Shown here one piece after another: positions 1 through 7,637 of a stretch of 64,000 nucleotides of DNA (the stretch's first letter is position 1; every line of letters starts with the position of its first letter). The stretch covers positions 50,109 through 114,108 of the forward strand of contig JBJXFU010000007.1 in the NCBI GenBank assembly GCA_046155885.1. Direction: 5' to 3'. This DNA is from JAOADN01 sp046155885 (GTDB taxonomy: Bacteria > Pseudomonadota > Alphaproteobacteria > Rhodobacterales > Rhodobacteraceae). The notes below the pieces were generated by a model. The model saw only the letters and a list, made by a program, of their open reading frames with translations. It made no database searches and was not told where the DNA came from. The position numbers were made by a program, and so were the translations under genes.

Positions 1-922
1 CGCAGAGCATCTCGTACAACAGGTTCGCCCCGATCAGCGCGGTATTGCCGGTCGGATCGTAGGGCGGCGAGACCTCGACCAGATCGCCGCCGACCAGGTT
101 CAGCCCGGCCGCGCCGCGCACAATTTCGAGCGCCTGCCAGGTGGAGAGGCCCCCGGGTTCGACCGTGCCGGTGCCGGGGGCGAAGGCGGGGTCGAGGCTG
201 TCGATGTCGTAGGTCAGGTACACGGGCGCGTCGCCGATGCTGGCGCGGACACGCTCCATCAGGGGCGAAAGCGAGCGGTGCCAGCAGTCTTCGGCCTGTA
301 CCACCGTCCAGCCCTGCTGGCGCGCCCAGTCGAAGTCGTCCGGGCCGTAGCCGGTGCCGCGCAGGCCGATCTGGAAAACCTTGTCGTTGATCAGGCAGCC
401 TTCCTCCCACGCCCGCCGGAACGGGCAGCCGTGAGCGACGGTTTCGCCGAACATGGTGTCGTTGATGTCGGCATGGGCGTCGATATGGATCAGCGCCACG
501 GGCCCGTGCTTTTTCTTCATCGCGCGCAGGATCGGCCAGGTCAGCGTGTGATCGCCCCCCATCGTCAGGGGTACCGCGCCCTGGGCCAGCACCCGGTCGT
601 AGTAGTCGGCGATGATGCCGATGGTCTTCTTCAGGTCGAAGGTGTTGATCGGCACGTCGCCGATATCAGCCACCTGGAGGTGGTCGAAGGGCGCCGCGCC
701 GGTGGCCATGTTGTAGGGGCGCAGCATCCGGCTTTCGTCGCGAATCTGGCGGGGGCCGAGGCGGGTGCCGGGGCGGTTCGAGGTGCCGTGATCCATCGGG
801 ATACCGATCAGGGCGACGTCGAGGCCCCCTGCCCCGTCCTGAACCGGCAGGCGCATGAAGGTTCCCGGGCCGCCCGCGCGGGGCATCTGGTTGCCGCCGA
901 GCGGCTGGTTGAAGCGGGTCAT
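1..922 (-). CDS. speB: Agmatinase / guanidino-acid ureohydrolase (3' end outside window)
   Basis: This is a ureohydrolase of the arginase/agmatinase family, which cleaves a guanidino group to urea plus an amine using a di-manganese centre. About 307 residues are visible and the last few codons lie beyond base 1. The metal-binding signatures are present in order: GGDHT, DAHADI and DIDSLDPAFAPGTG. The ATG at 922 overlaps the TGA of the upstream hydrolase gene (ATGA), so translation is probably coupled. It is the last gene of a polyamine-type ABC transporter operon, which suggests an imported guanidino compound as substrate. Agmatine, guanidinobutyrate and guanidinopropionate cannot be told apart by eye; the family is clear and the substrate is inferred. 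Confidence 0.9.
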   Translation of the reverse strand, partial: MTRFNQPLGGNQMPRAGGPGTFMRLPVQDGAGGLDVALIGIPMDHGTSNRPGTRLGPRQIRDESRMLRPYNMATGAAPFDHLQVADIGDVPINTFDLKKTIGIIADYYDRVLAQGAVPLTMGGDHTLTWPILRAMKKKHGPVALIHIDAHADINDTMFGETVAHGCPFRRAWEEGCLINDKVFQIGLRGTGYGPDDFDWARQQGWTVVQAEDCWHRSLSPLMERVRASIGDAPVYLTYDIDSLDPAFAPGTGTVEPGGLSTWQALEIVRGAAGLNLVGGDLVEVSPPYDPTGNTALIGANLLYEMLC

Positions 923-1656
923 GCGGACTCCTTGCCGTCAAGCCAGGCGCGGATGATGGCGCGGTGGCGGGCGCCATCGTAGCTGGGGAAATGCCCGCCG
1001 TGGACGATTCGGACGGGCAGGCCGTGCAGGCGCACCATGCTGCGGTGATAGTCGGCGGCGTTGGCGTGGTAAGTATCCTCGATCAGCGGGCCGTCATAGA
1101 CGATGTCGCCGGAGAAGAGGATGCCGGTTGCCGCTTCCCAGAGCGCGATGCCGCCGGGGCTGTGGCCGGGGGTGTGGATCACTTCGAAATGCCGGTCGCC
1201 CAGGTCGATCAGGTCGCCGTCCCAAAGGAGGCGCGTCGCCGGGGCCGCTTTCACCCGGTATGTGGCCGAGGTGTAGGGCGCGGGCGGCAGCGCGGTGAAG
1301 ATCTCGTCGGTGACGTAGGGATCGGCGAGGGTGCGCTTCCGGTCGGGGTCGCGCAGGAGATGCGCCTCGGCGCCGTGGCAGAGGCGGCAGTCGAATTCGT
1401 GGTGGCAGCCGATATGGTCGAAATGCGTGTGGCTGGCCACCGCGTCGAGCGGGCGCCCGGTGAGTTGGGGGACCCAGGCGCGCAAGGGCACGGCGCCCAT
1501 GCCGCTGTCCACCAACAGGTCGCGGTCGCGCCCCCGGACGTGCCAGAGGTTGCAGCGGTAAAACTCGCGGATATGCGGCTCGTCGATCCAGGTCACGCCG
1601 TCGCCCACCGGCCGGACGCGCCACCAGTCGGAGGGGTTGGCGCCGGCGGGGGTCAA
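919..1656 (-). CDS. MBL-fold metallo-hydrolase
   Basis: This 245-residue metallo-beta-lactamase-fold hydrolase carries the zinc motif HTHFDH at residues 76-81, followed by HTPGHSPGG, FSGD and a late HGGH motif, as in glyoxalase-II-like enzymes. The start used is TTG at 1656, which overlaps the stop of the ABC ATPase gene (TTGA); no better ATG or GTG lies before the first conserved strand. Its stop overlaps the start of the agmatinase-like gene. The position inside a polyamine/guanidino operon suggests a role in handling the imported compound, but the substrate is unknown. Confidence 0.85.
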   Translation of the reverse strand: MTPAGANPSDWWRVRPVGDGVTWIDEPHIREFYRCNLWHVRGRDRDLLVDSGMGAVPLRAWVPQLTGRPLDAVASHTHFDHIGCHHEFDCRLCHGAEAHLLRDPDRKRTLADPYVTDEIFTALPPAPYTSATYRVKAAPATRLLWDGDLIDLGDRHFEVIHTPGHSPGGIALWEAATGILFSGDIVYDGPLIEDTYHANAADYHRSMVRLHGLPVRIVHGGHFPSYDGARHRAIIRAWLDGKESA

Positions 1657-2660
1657 TCCCTGGCCCCCATCAGCGCGTAGTCGGTGGCAGCGAGCCGCGC
1701 GACCTCGCCGGGTTTCGGGGTGGCGGTTGGTGGCAGGCGCACGGTCAGAATCAGGTCGGGCTGGCTGAGCGAGGCGAAGGTGGCACGGACATGGGTGCCG
1801 AAGAAGGTCGTATCGACCAGCCGCGCCTGGCCGAGCGGCAGCGCGCCGTCACCGATGACGATGGCCTCCGGGCGGATGACCACGATGCACGCGCCTTCGA
1901 GGGGCGACGAGGATGGAAGCAGATCGGGGGTGACCGGTACGCGGTTGATCTCGCCCAGGAAATCCGCGGAGAAAAGCGACTTCGGGCGCAGGTAGACCTC
2001 GCGCGGGGGGCCCTGGTCCATGATCCGTCCGGCGTTCATCACGACGATGCGGTCGGCGCTGGCCATCGCCTCTTCCTGGTCATGGGTGACGTGGACGAAG
2101 GTGGTGCCCACCTTGCGCTGGATCGCCTTCAGTTCGTCCTGCATCTGCCGGCGCAGCTTCAGGTCGAGCGCGCCGAGCGGCTCGTCGAGAAGGAGGACAT
2201 CCGGCGAAACGGCGAGTGCTCGGGCCAGCGCCACCCGCTGCCGCTGGCCGCCGGAAAGCTCGTGCGGTCGCCGCCCGCCGCGACCCGCAAGGCCGACAAG
2301 CGCCAGCATGTCTTCGGCGCGGGCGTGGCGTTCGGCGCGGCCCTGCCCCTTCATCCTGAGCCCGAAGGCCACGTTGTCCAGAAGGGTCATATGCGGGAAA
2401 AGCGCGTAGTCCTGAAAGACGGTGGTGGTCGGCCTTTCCTTCGGCGCCACCCGCGTCACGTCCCGCCCGCCGATCAGCACGCGGCCCTCGGCCGGTTCGA
2501 GGAAGCCCCCCATGACGGAAAGGAGCGTGGTCTTGCCGCAGCCCGAGGGGCCGAGAAGCACCACGAATTCGCCCGCCGCGATGGTCAGGTTGACGCGGTC
2601 GAGCGCCAGTGCTGTACCGAAGCGGTGGGTGACGGCGTCGATGGTCAGAGGGGCGGTCAT
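1653..2660 (-). CDS. potA: Spermidine/putrescine-type ABC transporter ATP-binding protein
   Basis: This 335-residue ATPase has the Walker A motif GPSGCGKTT near residue 38, the signature LSGGQRQRVALARAL and Walker B LLLDEPLGALD. A C-terminal TOBE-like extension of about 100 residues is typical of PotA/CysA-type importer ATPases. It would energise the two permeases encoded just upstream. Start and stop overlap both neighbours by four bases, so the operon is tightly coupled. The family is certain. A polyamine-like substrate is inferred from the binding protein and the terminal ureohydrolase. Confidence 0.92.
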   Translation of the reverse strand: MTAPLTIDAVTHRFGTALALDRVNLTIAAGEFVVLLGPSGCGKTTLLSVMGGFLEPAEGRVLIGGRDVTRVAPKERPTTTVFQDYALFPHMTLLDNVAFGLRMKGQGRAERHARAEDMLALVGLAGRGGRRPHELSGGQRQRVALARALAVSPDVLLLDEPLGALDLKLRRQMQDELKAIQRKVGTTFVHVTHDQEEAMASADRIVVMNAGRIMDQGPPREVYLRPKSLFSADFLGEINRVPVTPDLLPSSSPLEGACIVVIRPEAIVIGDGALPLGQARLVDTTFFGTHVRATFASLSQPDLILTVRLPPTATPKPGEVARLAATDYALMGARD

Positions 2661-3439
2661 CGGGCGGGCGCCTTGAACAGGCGGAACTGGAGAAGGACGA
2701 CAAGCGCTGCCGAGGCAAGGAAGACGAGGCTGCCGATGGCGTTGGTGGCGGGGGAAAGGCCCGAGCGCAGCATCGACCAGATCTCGACCGGCAGGGTCAC
2801 GTCGAAGCGGGTGTTGAGGAATGCGATGATGAATTCGTCCCAGGAGAAGGTGACCGAGAGGAAGAAGGCGGCCGCCAGCGAGGGTGCGAGCATGGGAGCC
2901 GAGACGTGCAAGAGGACCTGCGCCTCGGTCGCGCCCAGATCACGGGCGGCGCGTTCGGCCGATTTCTGTTGGTCGCCCATCGCGGCATAGGCGATGGCGA
3001 AGCAAAGGGGCAGGTTGATGACGACATGGCCGATCCCGGTGGCCAGAAGCGAGGGCGGCAGGCCCAAGCGGTTGGAGACGGTCAGCAGACCGAGGCCGAG
3101 GACAAGGGTCGAGACGGTCATCGGCGCGATCAGAAGGCCGCGCAGCCAGGCCGAGCCGGGAAGGGCGACCCGGGCGAGCGCGTGGGCGGCGAGGAAACCG
3201 AGGGTCAGGGCGATGGCGGAAGAGGCGGCCGCGACCACGAAGGAGTTCAGAAGGGCGGCCATCAGGTCGCGGTCGGTCAGCACGTCCTGGTACCAGCGCA
3301 GCGTCGGGCCGGTGAAAGGCGGGACCGGCAAGCGGCTGTCCTGGAAGGAAAACAGCACCAGCACCGCGACCGGCAGGTAGATGAAGGCGTAAAGCGCCAG
3401 AAGGTAGAGCCAGCCGCCCGCGCGCGCTATCCCCCTCAT
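2657..3439 (-). CDS. potC: ABC transporter permease, PotC type
   Basis: This 260-residue inner-membrane permease has about six hydrophobic segments and the cytoplasmic EAA-type loop (RAARDLGATEAQVLLHV) that contacts the ATPase. I chose the ATG at 3439 because it overlaps the stop of the preceding permease gene (ATGA) and places the first membrane segment at the N-terminus. A longer in-frame reading starting at 3628 would only add a low-complexity Arg-rich leader. It pairs with the PotB-like permease in a polyamine-type importer. Confidence 0.9.
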   Translation of the reverse strand: MRGIARAGGWLYLLALYAFIYLPVAVLVLFSFQDSRLPVPPFTGPTLRWYQDVLTDRDLMAALLNSFVVAAASSAIALTLGFLAAHALARVALPGSAWLRGLLIAPMTVSTLVLGLGLLTVSNRLGLPPSLLATGIGHVVINLPLCFAIAYAAMGDQQKSAERAARDLGATEAQVLLHVSAPMLAPSLAAAFFLSVTFSWDEFIIAFLNTRFDVTLPVEIWSMLRSGLSPATNAIGSLVFLASAALVVLLQFRLFKAPAR

Positions 3440-4293
3440 AACCGGTCGAGCCTCAGCCACCGCGCGGAGGCGAGGTAGGCGAGCGTCACGAGGCCCATGA
3501 GAACCACCGACAGGGCCGAGGCGAGTGGAAAGTTCCCGCTTCGCCCGAGTTGCAGCATGATGAGCTGTGGCAAGGTGAGTTCGTTGTTCCCCCCGAGGAT
3601 CTGCGGCGTGATGTAGTCGCCGATGCACAAAACGAAGGTGAGGAACGCGCCCGTGACCACGCCGGGCAGGGTTAGCGGCAGGATGACGTGGCGGAACGTC
3701 TGGAACGCGGAGGCACCAAGGTCGGCGGCGGCGCGGGCATAGTTTGGGGACAGCTGGATCAGGTTGGCGTAGGTGGTCAGCGTCAGGAGCATCACGAAGA
3801 AGTGCACGAAGCCGATCACCGTCGCCGCCCTTGTTGACGCGATTTCAAGGGGTTCCACGATGAAGCCTATGTTGAGCAGAGCCTTGTTCAGGACCCCGTT
3901 CTGGCCAAGGACCAGAAGCCACGAGTAGGAGCGCACCACATAGGAGGTCCAGAACGGCAGCACCGCCAGCACCAGCGCCAGCCGCTGCCACCGCGCGGGC
4001 ACCCGCATCGCGATCAGCCAGGCGAGCGGCCAGGCGAGCAGGACCGAGATCACGGTGACGATGAGCGTGATCTCGACCGAGACCGCGATGGCGCGCAAAA
4101 GCGGGGCTTCGGTGAAGATGCGGAGGTAGTTGGCGGGGGACAGGGCGGGCACGACGGTCCGCCCTTCCATCCGGGCGAGGCTGGTCGCGGCCATCACGAG
4201 GAAGGGAGCGACGAAGAAGGCCGATGTCCACAGAAGCCCCGGCAGGACGAGCGTCCAGCCGAGGCGGCGTTCGCGGATGGCGAGCGTTGTCAC
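3436..4293 (-). CDS. potB: ABC transporter permease, PotB type
   Basis: This 285-residue permease has an N-terminal membrane segment after a short basic stretch (MTTLAIRERRLGW) and about six transmembrane helices. Its EAA-like loop reads ARAAADLGASAFQTFRHVILP. It lies 27 bases after the binding-protein gene and overlaps the PotC-type gene by four bases. Length and helix pattern fit the PotB/HisM-like permeases of the polyamine/opine/phosphonate importer group. Confidence 0.9.
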   Translation of the reverse strand: MTTLAIRERRLGWTLVLPGLLWTSAFFVAPFLVMAATSLARMEGRTVVPALSPANYLRIFTEAPLLRAIAVSVEITLIVTVISVLLAWPLAWLIAMRVPARWQRLALVLAVLPFWTSYVVRSYSWLLVLGQNGVLNKALLNIGFIVEPLEIASTRAATVIGFVHFFVMLLTLTTYANLIQLSPNYARAAADLGASAFQTFRHVILPLTLPGVVTGAFLTFVLCIGDYITPQILGGNNELTLPQLIMLQLGRSGNFPLASALSVVLMGLVTLAYLASARWLRLDRL

Positions 4294-4320
4294 TTATGGA
4301 GGAACGGCTGTAACTGTCCG

Positions 4321-5376
4321 CTACTGCTGCAACATTTCCGTCCACATGTCCTGCATCGCGGTATCCAGCGCGGCGTCGGGGATCGGGTAGAGCTGGGCGC
4401 GCTTCAGGAAGTCGGGCTGCTGGTCCCAGCGCAGGATCGCCTTCTGGTCGGCGCTCAGCTGGTCGCCCGCTTTGGCGTTGGCGGGCATCCCCCAGTAGCA
4501 GGACGAGGTGGCGAGGCGGGCCTGACCTTCGGGGCTGACGATATACTTCACGAAATCAAGGGCCAGCGCCTGTTTCTTCGAGCCCGCAAGGACCCCGATC
4601 GACTGCGCCCAGCGCACCGCGCCCTGCTTCGGGATCGTCCAGTCGAGGTTGGGGTTGTCGGCATGCAATACCGCCGTCAGCCACTCGCCGCCGCCGATCA
4701 GCACATCGACCTCGCCGGTGGCGAGGGCGGTCTGCGACGAGACCACGTCGCTGACCTGTTTGGAGACGGCCTTGAGCTTGAAAAGCGGGTCCCTCAGGCT
4801 GGCGAGGGTGTCCGCCGTGATGCCGGCGGTGGGGATGCCCTGTTCGACCGCGACGAGGCCGAGCACCGGCAGGTAGTAGTCGTAGATCGCGATCCGGCCG
4901 TCGTACTTGCCCGACCAGAGGGTGGAAAGGTCTTCCATATCAGCGGGATCGACCTTCGTCTTGTCGTACGAGATGGTGTTGTAGCCGAACTTTTCGGTCA
5001 CCGCGTAGGTCTTTCCGCCGCGGGTGTTGTTGGCCGCCATCACCAGTTCGGGGAAGAAGTCGGCGGTGGGCAGCTGGTCGGCCGGAAGCTCGGCCATCAG
5101 CCCCTGATCGACGGCGCGGCCGACATCGACCGCGTCGATGACCAGCACGTCCCAGTCGCCGGGTTGCGACTGGTCGAGGATCGCGAGGCCGGCGGCGGTG
5201 CCTTCGTATTCCTTCAGGTTCACCTTGACATCGTGAGCCTTTTCAAAAGGTTCGACCAGCGCCGGATCGGTGTGGTCGCACCAGACGAGGGCGTTGAGTT
5301 CCTCGCCCGCGCGGGCTGCGGCGGCGAGCGCCAGCAGGCTGGCGGTGAGCGAGAGGCAGAGCGCGGTACGGGGCAT
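4321..5376 (-). CDS. potD: Periplasmic polyamine-type substrate-binding protein
   Basis: This is a 351-residue extracellular solute-binding protein with a clear signal peptide; likely cleavage follows ARA near residue 23. The mature part begins EELNALVWCDHTD and contains the PotD/PotF-like stretch VTEKFGYNTISYDKTKVDP. It is the first gene of a six-gene minus-strand operon ending in an agmatinase-like enzyme. That context suggests a polyamine or guanidino ligand, such as agmatine or putrescine. The ligand itself is inferred. Confidence 0.9.
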   Translation of the reverse strand: MPRTALCLSLTASLLALAAAARAGEELNALVWCDHTDPALVEPFEKAHDVKVNLKEYEGTAAGLAILDQSQPGDWDVLVIDAVDVGRAVDQGLMAELPADQLPTADFFPELVMAANNTRGGKTYAVTEKFGYNTISYDKTKVDPADMEDLSTLWSGKYDGRIAIYDYYLPVLGLVAVEQGIPTAGITADTLASLRDPLFKLKAVSKQVSDVVSSQTALATGEVDVLIGGGEWLTAVLHADNPNLDWTIPKQGAVRWAQSIGVLAGSKKQALALDFVKYIVSPEGQARLATSSCYWGMPANAKAGDQLSADQKAILRWDQQPDFLKRAQLYPIPDAALDTAMQDMWTEMLQQ

Positions 5377-5498
5377 TCGGGGTCTCTCCTGTCGGTGATC
5401 CTCGGGCGCCTCTTGGTTGGGCGCGGCGGGGAAAAGGATTGAAGAGGGGGGTTTTTGAAGTCAATATCAAACTTGAACCTGGATACAGATTTAGACCG
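5377..5498. promoter_or_regulatory. Divergent control region between potD-like operon and tetR
   Basis: This 122-base AT-richer spacer separates the divergent binding-protein and TetR genes. It holds the inverted repeat TCAA-AC-TTGA near 5467-5476 inside a longer TTGA/TCAA-rich stretch (about 5453-5478), a reasonable place for a TetR operator. I could not assign clear -35/-10 boxes for either gene. Confidence 0.35.
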
Positions 5499-6131
5499 AT
5501 GAACGATACCCCCGCCCAGGGATTGCGCGCCCGCCACCGGGCCGACCGCACAAGGAGGATCTTGGACGCGGCGGCGGAGTTGTTTCGGAAGGCTGGCTAT
5601 GAGTCTGTAACGCTTGAGGAAATTGCCGTTTCGGGTGATGTGTCGGTGGGCACGCTTTACAACTACTTCGCCACCAAGGGCGACCTTCTGATGGCGATCG
5701 TCACGCTGGAGGTCGAGGAGGTGCTGGCGCTGGGTGCCAGGCTTCTGGCCAGCCCCGGTGGCGCCTTCGGCCCGGCGCTGGATGCGCTGGTGGGGGGGTA
5801 CTTCGACCATACGCTCACCTACCTGTCCAAGGACATGTGGCGCCGCGCCATCGCCTTGTCTATCGAAGCGCCAGGGACGCCGTTTTCCCTGCGATATTCG
5901 GAACTTGACGGGCGACTTTCTGATCAGGTCGGAGGGCTTGTCGCGGCCTTTCAGGCGAAGGGAAAGGTCCGGCCCGAGGTGGATGCCCGGGTGGCGGGCG
6001 AGGTGATCTTCAACAACCTGAACAATGCCTTCATCGAGTTCGTCCGGTCCGAGGCGATGCCGATGGCGGCGCTCAAGGCGCGGGTGGCCGCGCAGAACGC
6101 GATGCTTGCGGCGGCGCTCGGGGCGGGGTGA
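5499..6131 (+). CDS. TetR/AcrR family transcriptional regulator
   Basis: This 210-residue regulator has an N-terminal TetR helix-turn-helix at about residues 19-64, with RRILDAAAELF, VTLEEIA and VGTLYNYFATKGDLL. The C-terminal ligand-binding half is not family-specific. I chose the ATG at 5499, just before the conserved helix 1; the reading frame is open upstream to 5439 but that extension looks non-coding. It is divergent from the polyamine-type operon and is the obvious candidate regulator of that operon. This is inferred from arrangement only. Confidence 0.88.
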   Translation: MNDTPAQGLRARHRADRTRRILDAAAELFRKAGYESVTLEEIAVSGDVSVGTLYNYFATKGDLLMAIVTLEVEEVLALGARLLASPGGAFGPALDALVGGYFDHTLTYLSKDMWRRAIALSIEAPGTPFSLRYSELDGRLSDQVGGLVAAFQAKGKVRPEVDARVAGEVIFNNLNNAFIEFVRSEAMPMAALKARVAAQNAMLAAALGAG

Positions 6132-6180
6132 GAGGGGGGGCGGGCGTTGCGTTAACCGGGGTTCGGGGCGGGTCGGCAGT

Positions 6181-6224
6181 TATCCTGAGCGTATCCTGGG
6201 CGTATCCTGAACGTATCCTGAGCG
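6181..6224. repeat. Four tandem copies of an 11-bp repeat
   Basis: Four consecutive 11-bp units of consensus TATCCTGRRCG fill this stretch between the convergent tetR and SDR genes. Differences among copies are confined to two central positions. The period is close to one DNA helical turn. Function is unknown. Confidence 0.85.
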
Positions 6225-6301
6225 GGGCGACGTGCGGGGCCGGGAGAGTCGTTAACCGGGACAGGCGACCGGGCTATGGGAAAAGGAGTCGGGGCATCCC
6301 C

Positions 6302-6337
6302 CGACCTGCGGGGCGACCTCCGGGGCGACCTGCGGGG
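6302..6337. repeat. Three tandem copies of a 12-bp GC-rich repeat
   Basis: Three back-to-back 12-bp units CGACCTGCGGGG (the middle copy has one change, CTCC for CTGC) end six bases before the SDR stop codon. This is probably a slippage-prone tract. No function is evident. Confidence 0.8.
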
Positions 6338-6342
6338 CGCGC

Positions 6343-7047
6343 TCAGAGGCCCCGGCCGATGCCGCCGTCCACGCGGATGTTCTGCCCGGTGATGTAGCCC
6401 GCGCCGCCGGAGGCGAGGAAGGAGACAGTCGCGGCGATTTCGTCAACCGTTCCGTAGCGGCCCATCGGGATCTTGGCCTTGAAGGCGGCGTTCTCGGGAA
6501 GACTGTCGATGAAGCCGGGGCAGAGGTTGTTCATCCTGACACCCCGCGCCCCCCACTGGTCGGCGAAGAGCTTCGTGTAGGCGGCAAGCCCCGCCCGGAA
6601 CACCGACGAGGTGGGGAAGGCCGCGTCGGGTTCGGACCAGACATAGGTCGAGATATTGACGATCGACCCGCCGCCCCCGGCGGCCATCACCGGCGCCGCC
6701 AGCCGCGAGGGGCGAATGGCGGAGAGGAAATAGACCTCCATCCCGGCGAGCCAGTCGGCGTCGGTCAGGTCCGCCACCGGGCCGCGGGGGCCGTGGCCGG
6801 CACTGTTGACGAGCACGTCGATGCGGCCCCAGGCATCGGTCACGGTGCCGATGAAGGCCCGGATATCGTCGTCCGAGCGGTTCGAGCCGGTGAACCCGAT
6901 CCCGCCGAGCTCGCGGCCGAGCGCCTCGCCCCTGCCCGAGGAGGAGAGGACCGCCACCCGGAACCCGTCGGCCTTGAGCCGCCGCGCCGCGCCCGCGCCC
7001 ATGCCGCTGCCCCCGGCGGTGACGACCTCGACTTTCTGTGTGGTCAT
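6343..7047 (-). CDS. Short-chain dehydrogenase-like protein with altered active site
   Basis: This 234-residue Rossmann-fold SDR has a cofactor motif written TAGGSGMGAG, then an NSAG motif, the central serine strand SIVNIS and the C-terminal DGG. The active-site helix reads SSVFRAGLAAYTK where classical SDRs have YxxxK-AGLAA; both catalytic Tyr and Lys positions are changed (to Ser and Arg). It may therefore be a non-classical reductase or a binding protein. The ATG at 7047 is preceded by GGGAGA. An in-frame ATG at 7068 lacks a comparable ribosome site. Substrate unknown. Confidence 0.82.
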   Translation of the reverse strand: MTTQKVEVVTAGGSGMGAGAARRLKADGFRVAVLSSSGRGEALGRELGGIGFTGSNRSDDDIRAFIGTVTDAWGRIDVLVNSAGHGPRGPVADLTDADWLAGMEVYFLSAIRPSRLAAPVMAAGGGGSIVNISTYVWSEPDAAFPTSSVFRAGLAAYTKLFADQWGARGVRMNNLCPGFIDSLPENAAFKAKIPMGRYGTVDEIAATVSFLASGGAGYITGQNIRVDGGIGRGL

Positions 7048-7637
7048 GTGATGTCTCCCGTCGTGCAAGCCGGTTCCCGGCCGGAGGGACGGTAGGCCAT
7101 TCCGGCGGCGGCGTCACGCGGGGTGCGGGGATGTGGATAAGGAAGCGCCTCAAGGGAATCACCGCCCGCCCCATCGGGAGGGCCCATCGGCCCTGCCACG
7201 GCGGAACGCGGCCACTTGCCGCCCGGTCGCTGGAACAAGGTCGAGCCTTCCTGAATGGCGAAAGATATGCATTGGCAGGGGCAAGTGACCCTGCCGACCG
7301 CGCAACGCTGCCACGTGCCGCCCGGGACGCCCGCGTCTCGGGCGCCTGCCTGCCCCTGGGCCGGGCGCTTCGCGCCAGCCCAGGCAGGCGCTGCCCTACC
7401 CTGTCGCGGGCTGAGGTGGTTTGGCGGAGGCGTTTCCGCATGAGCGGGGGCATCCCTCCGCCGGAGGGCTGCCCCCGCTCAGCCCGGCGGTGCCGTCGAG
7501 GGACTTCCTGCGGTAGGCGCCGCCGCCCGCCGCAGAGCGTCTGCGGCCCAAATTGGTGCTGGCCTATTCGATCAAGCAGGGAGAGGGCCGGTCCCTGCCC
7601 GTCAACGCAGACTGGGGGGGCGGGGCCACCCGCACCC
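7048..7637. other. 590-bp intergenic region with two large hairpins
   Basis: No convincing gene lies here. Two strong inverted repeats are present. The first (7342-7391) pairs GCGCCTGCC with GGCAGGCGC around an inner CTGGGC/GCCCAG stem. The second (7442-7480) is an 11-bp perfect outer stem, GAGCGGGGGCA with its complement, around an inner CCCTCCG/CGGAGGG stem. Neither is followed by a T-tract on either strand. Confidence 0.7.

Noticed and set aside
6181..6224. CRISPR-like array
   Set aside because: The 11-bp units are directly adjacent with no spacers, and no cas gene is present in the window.
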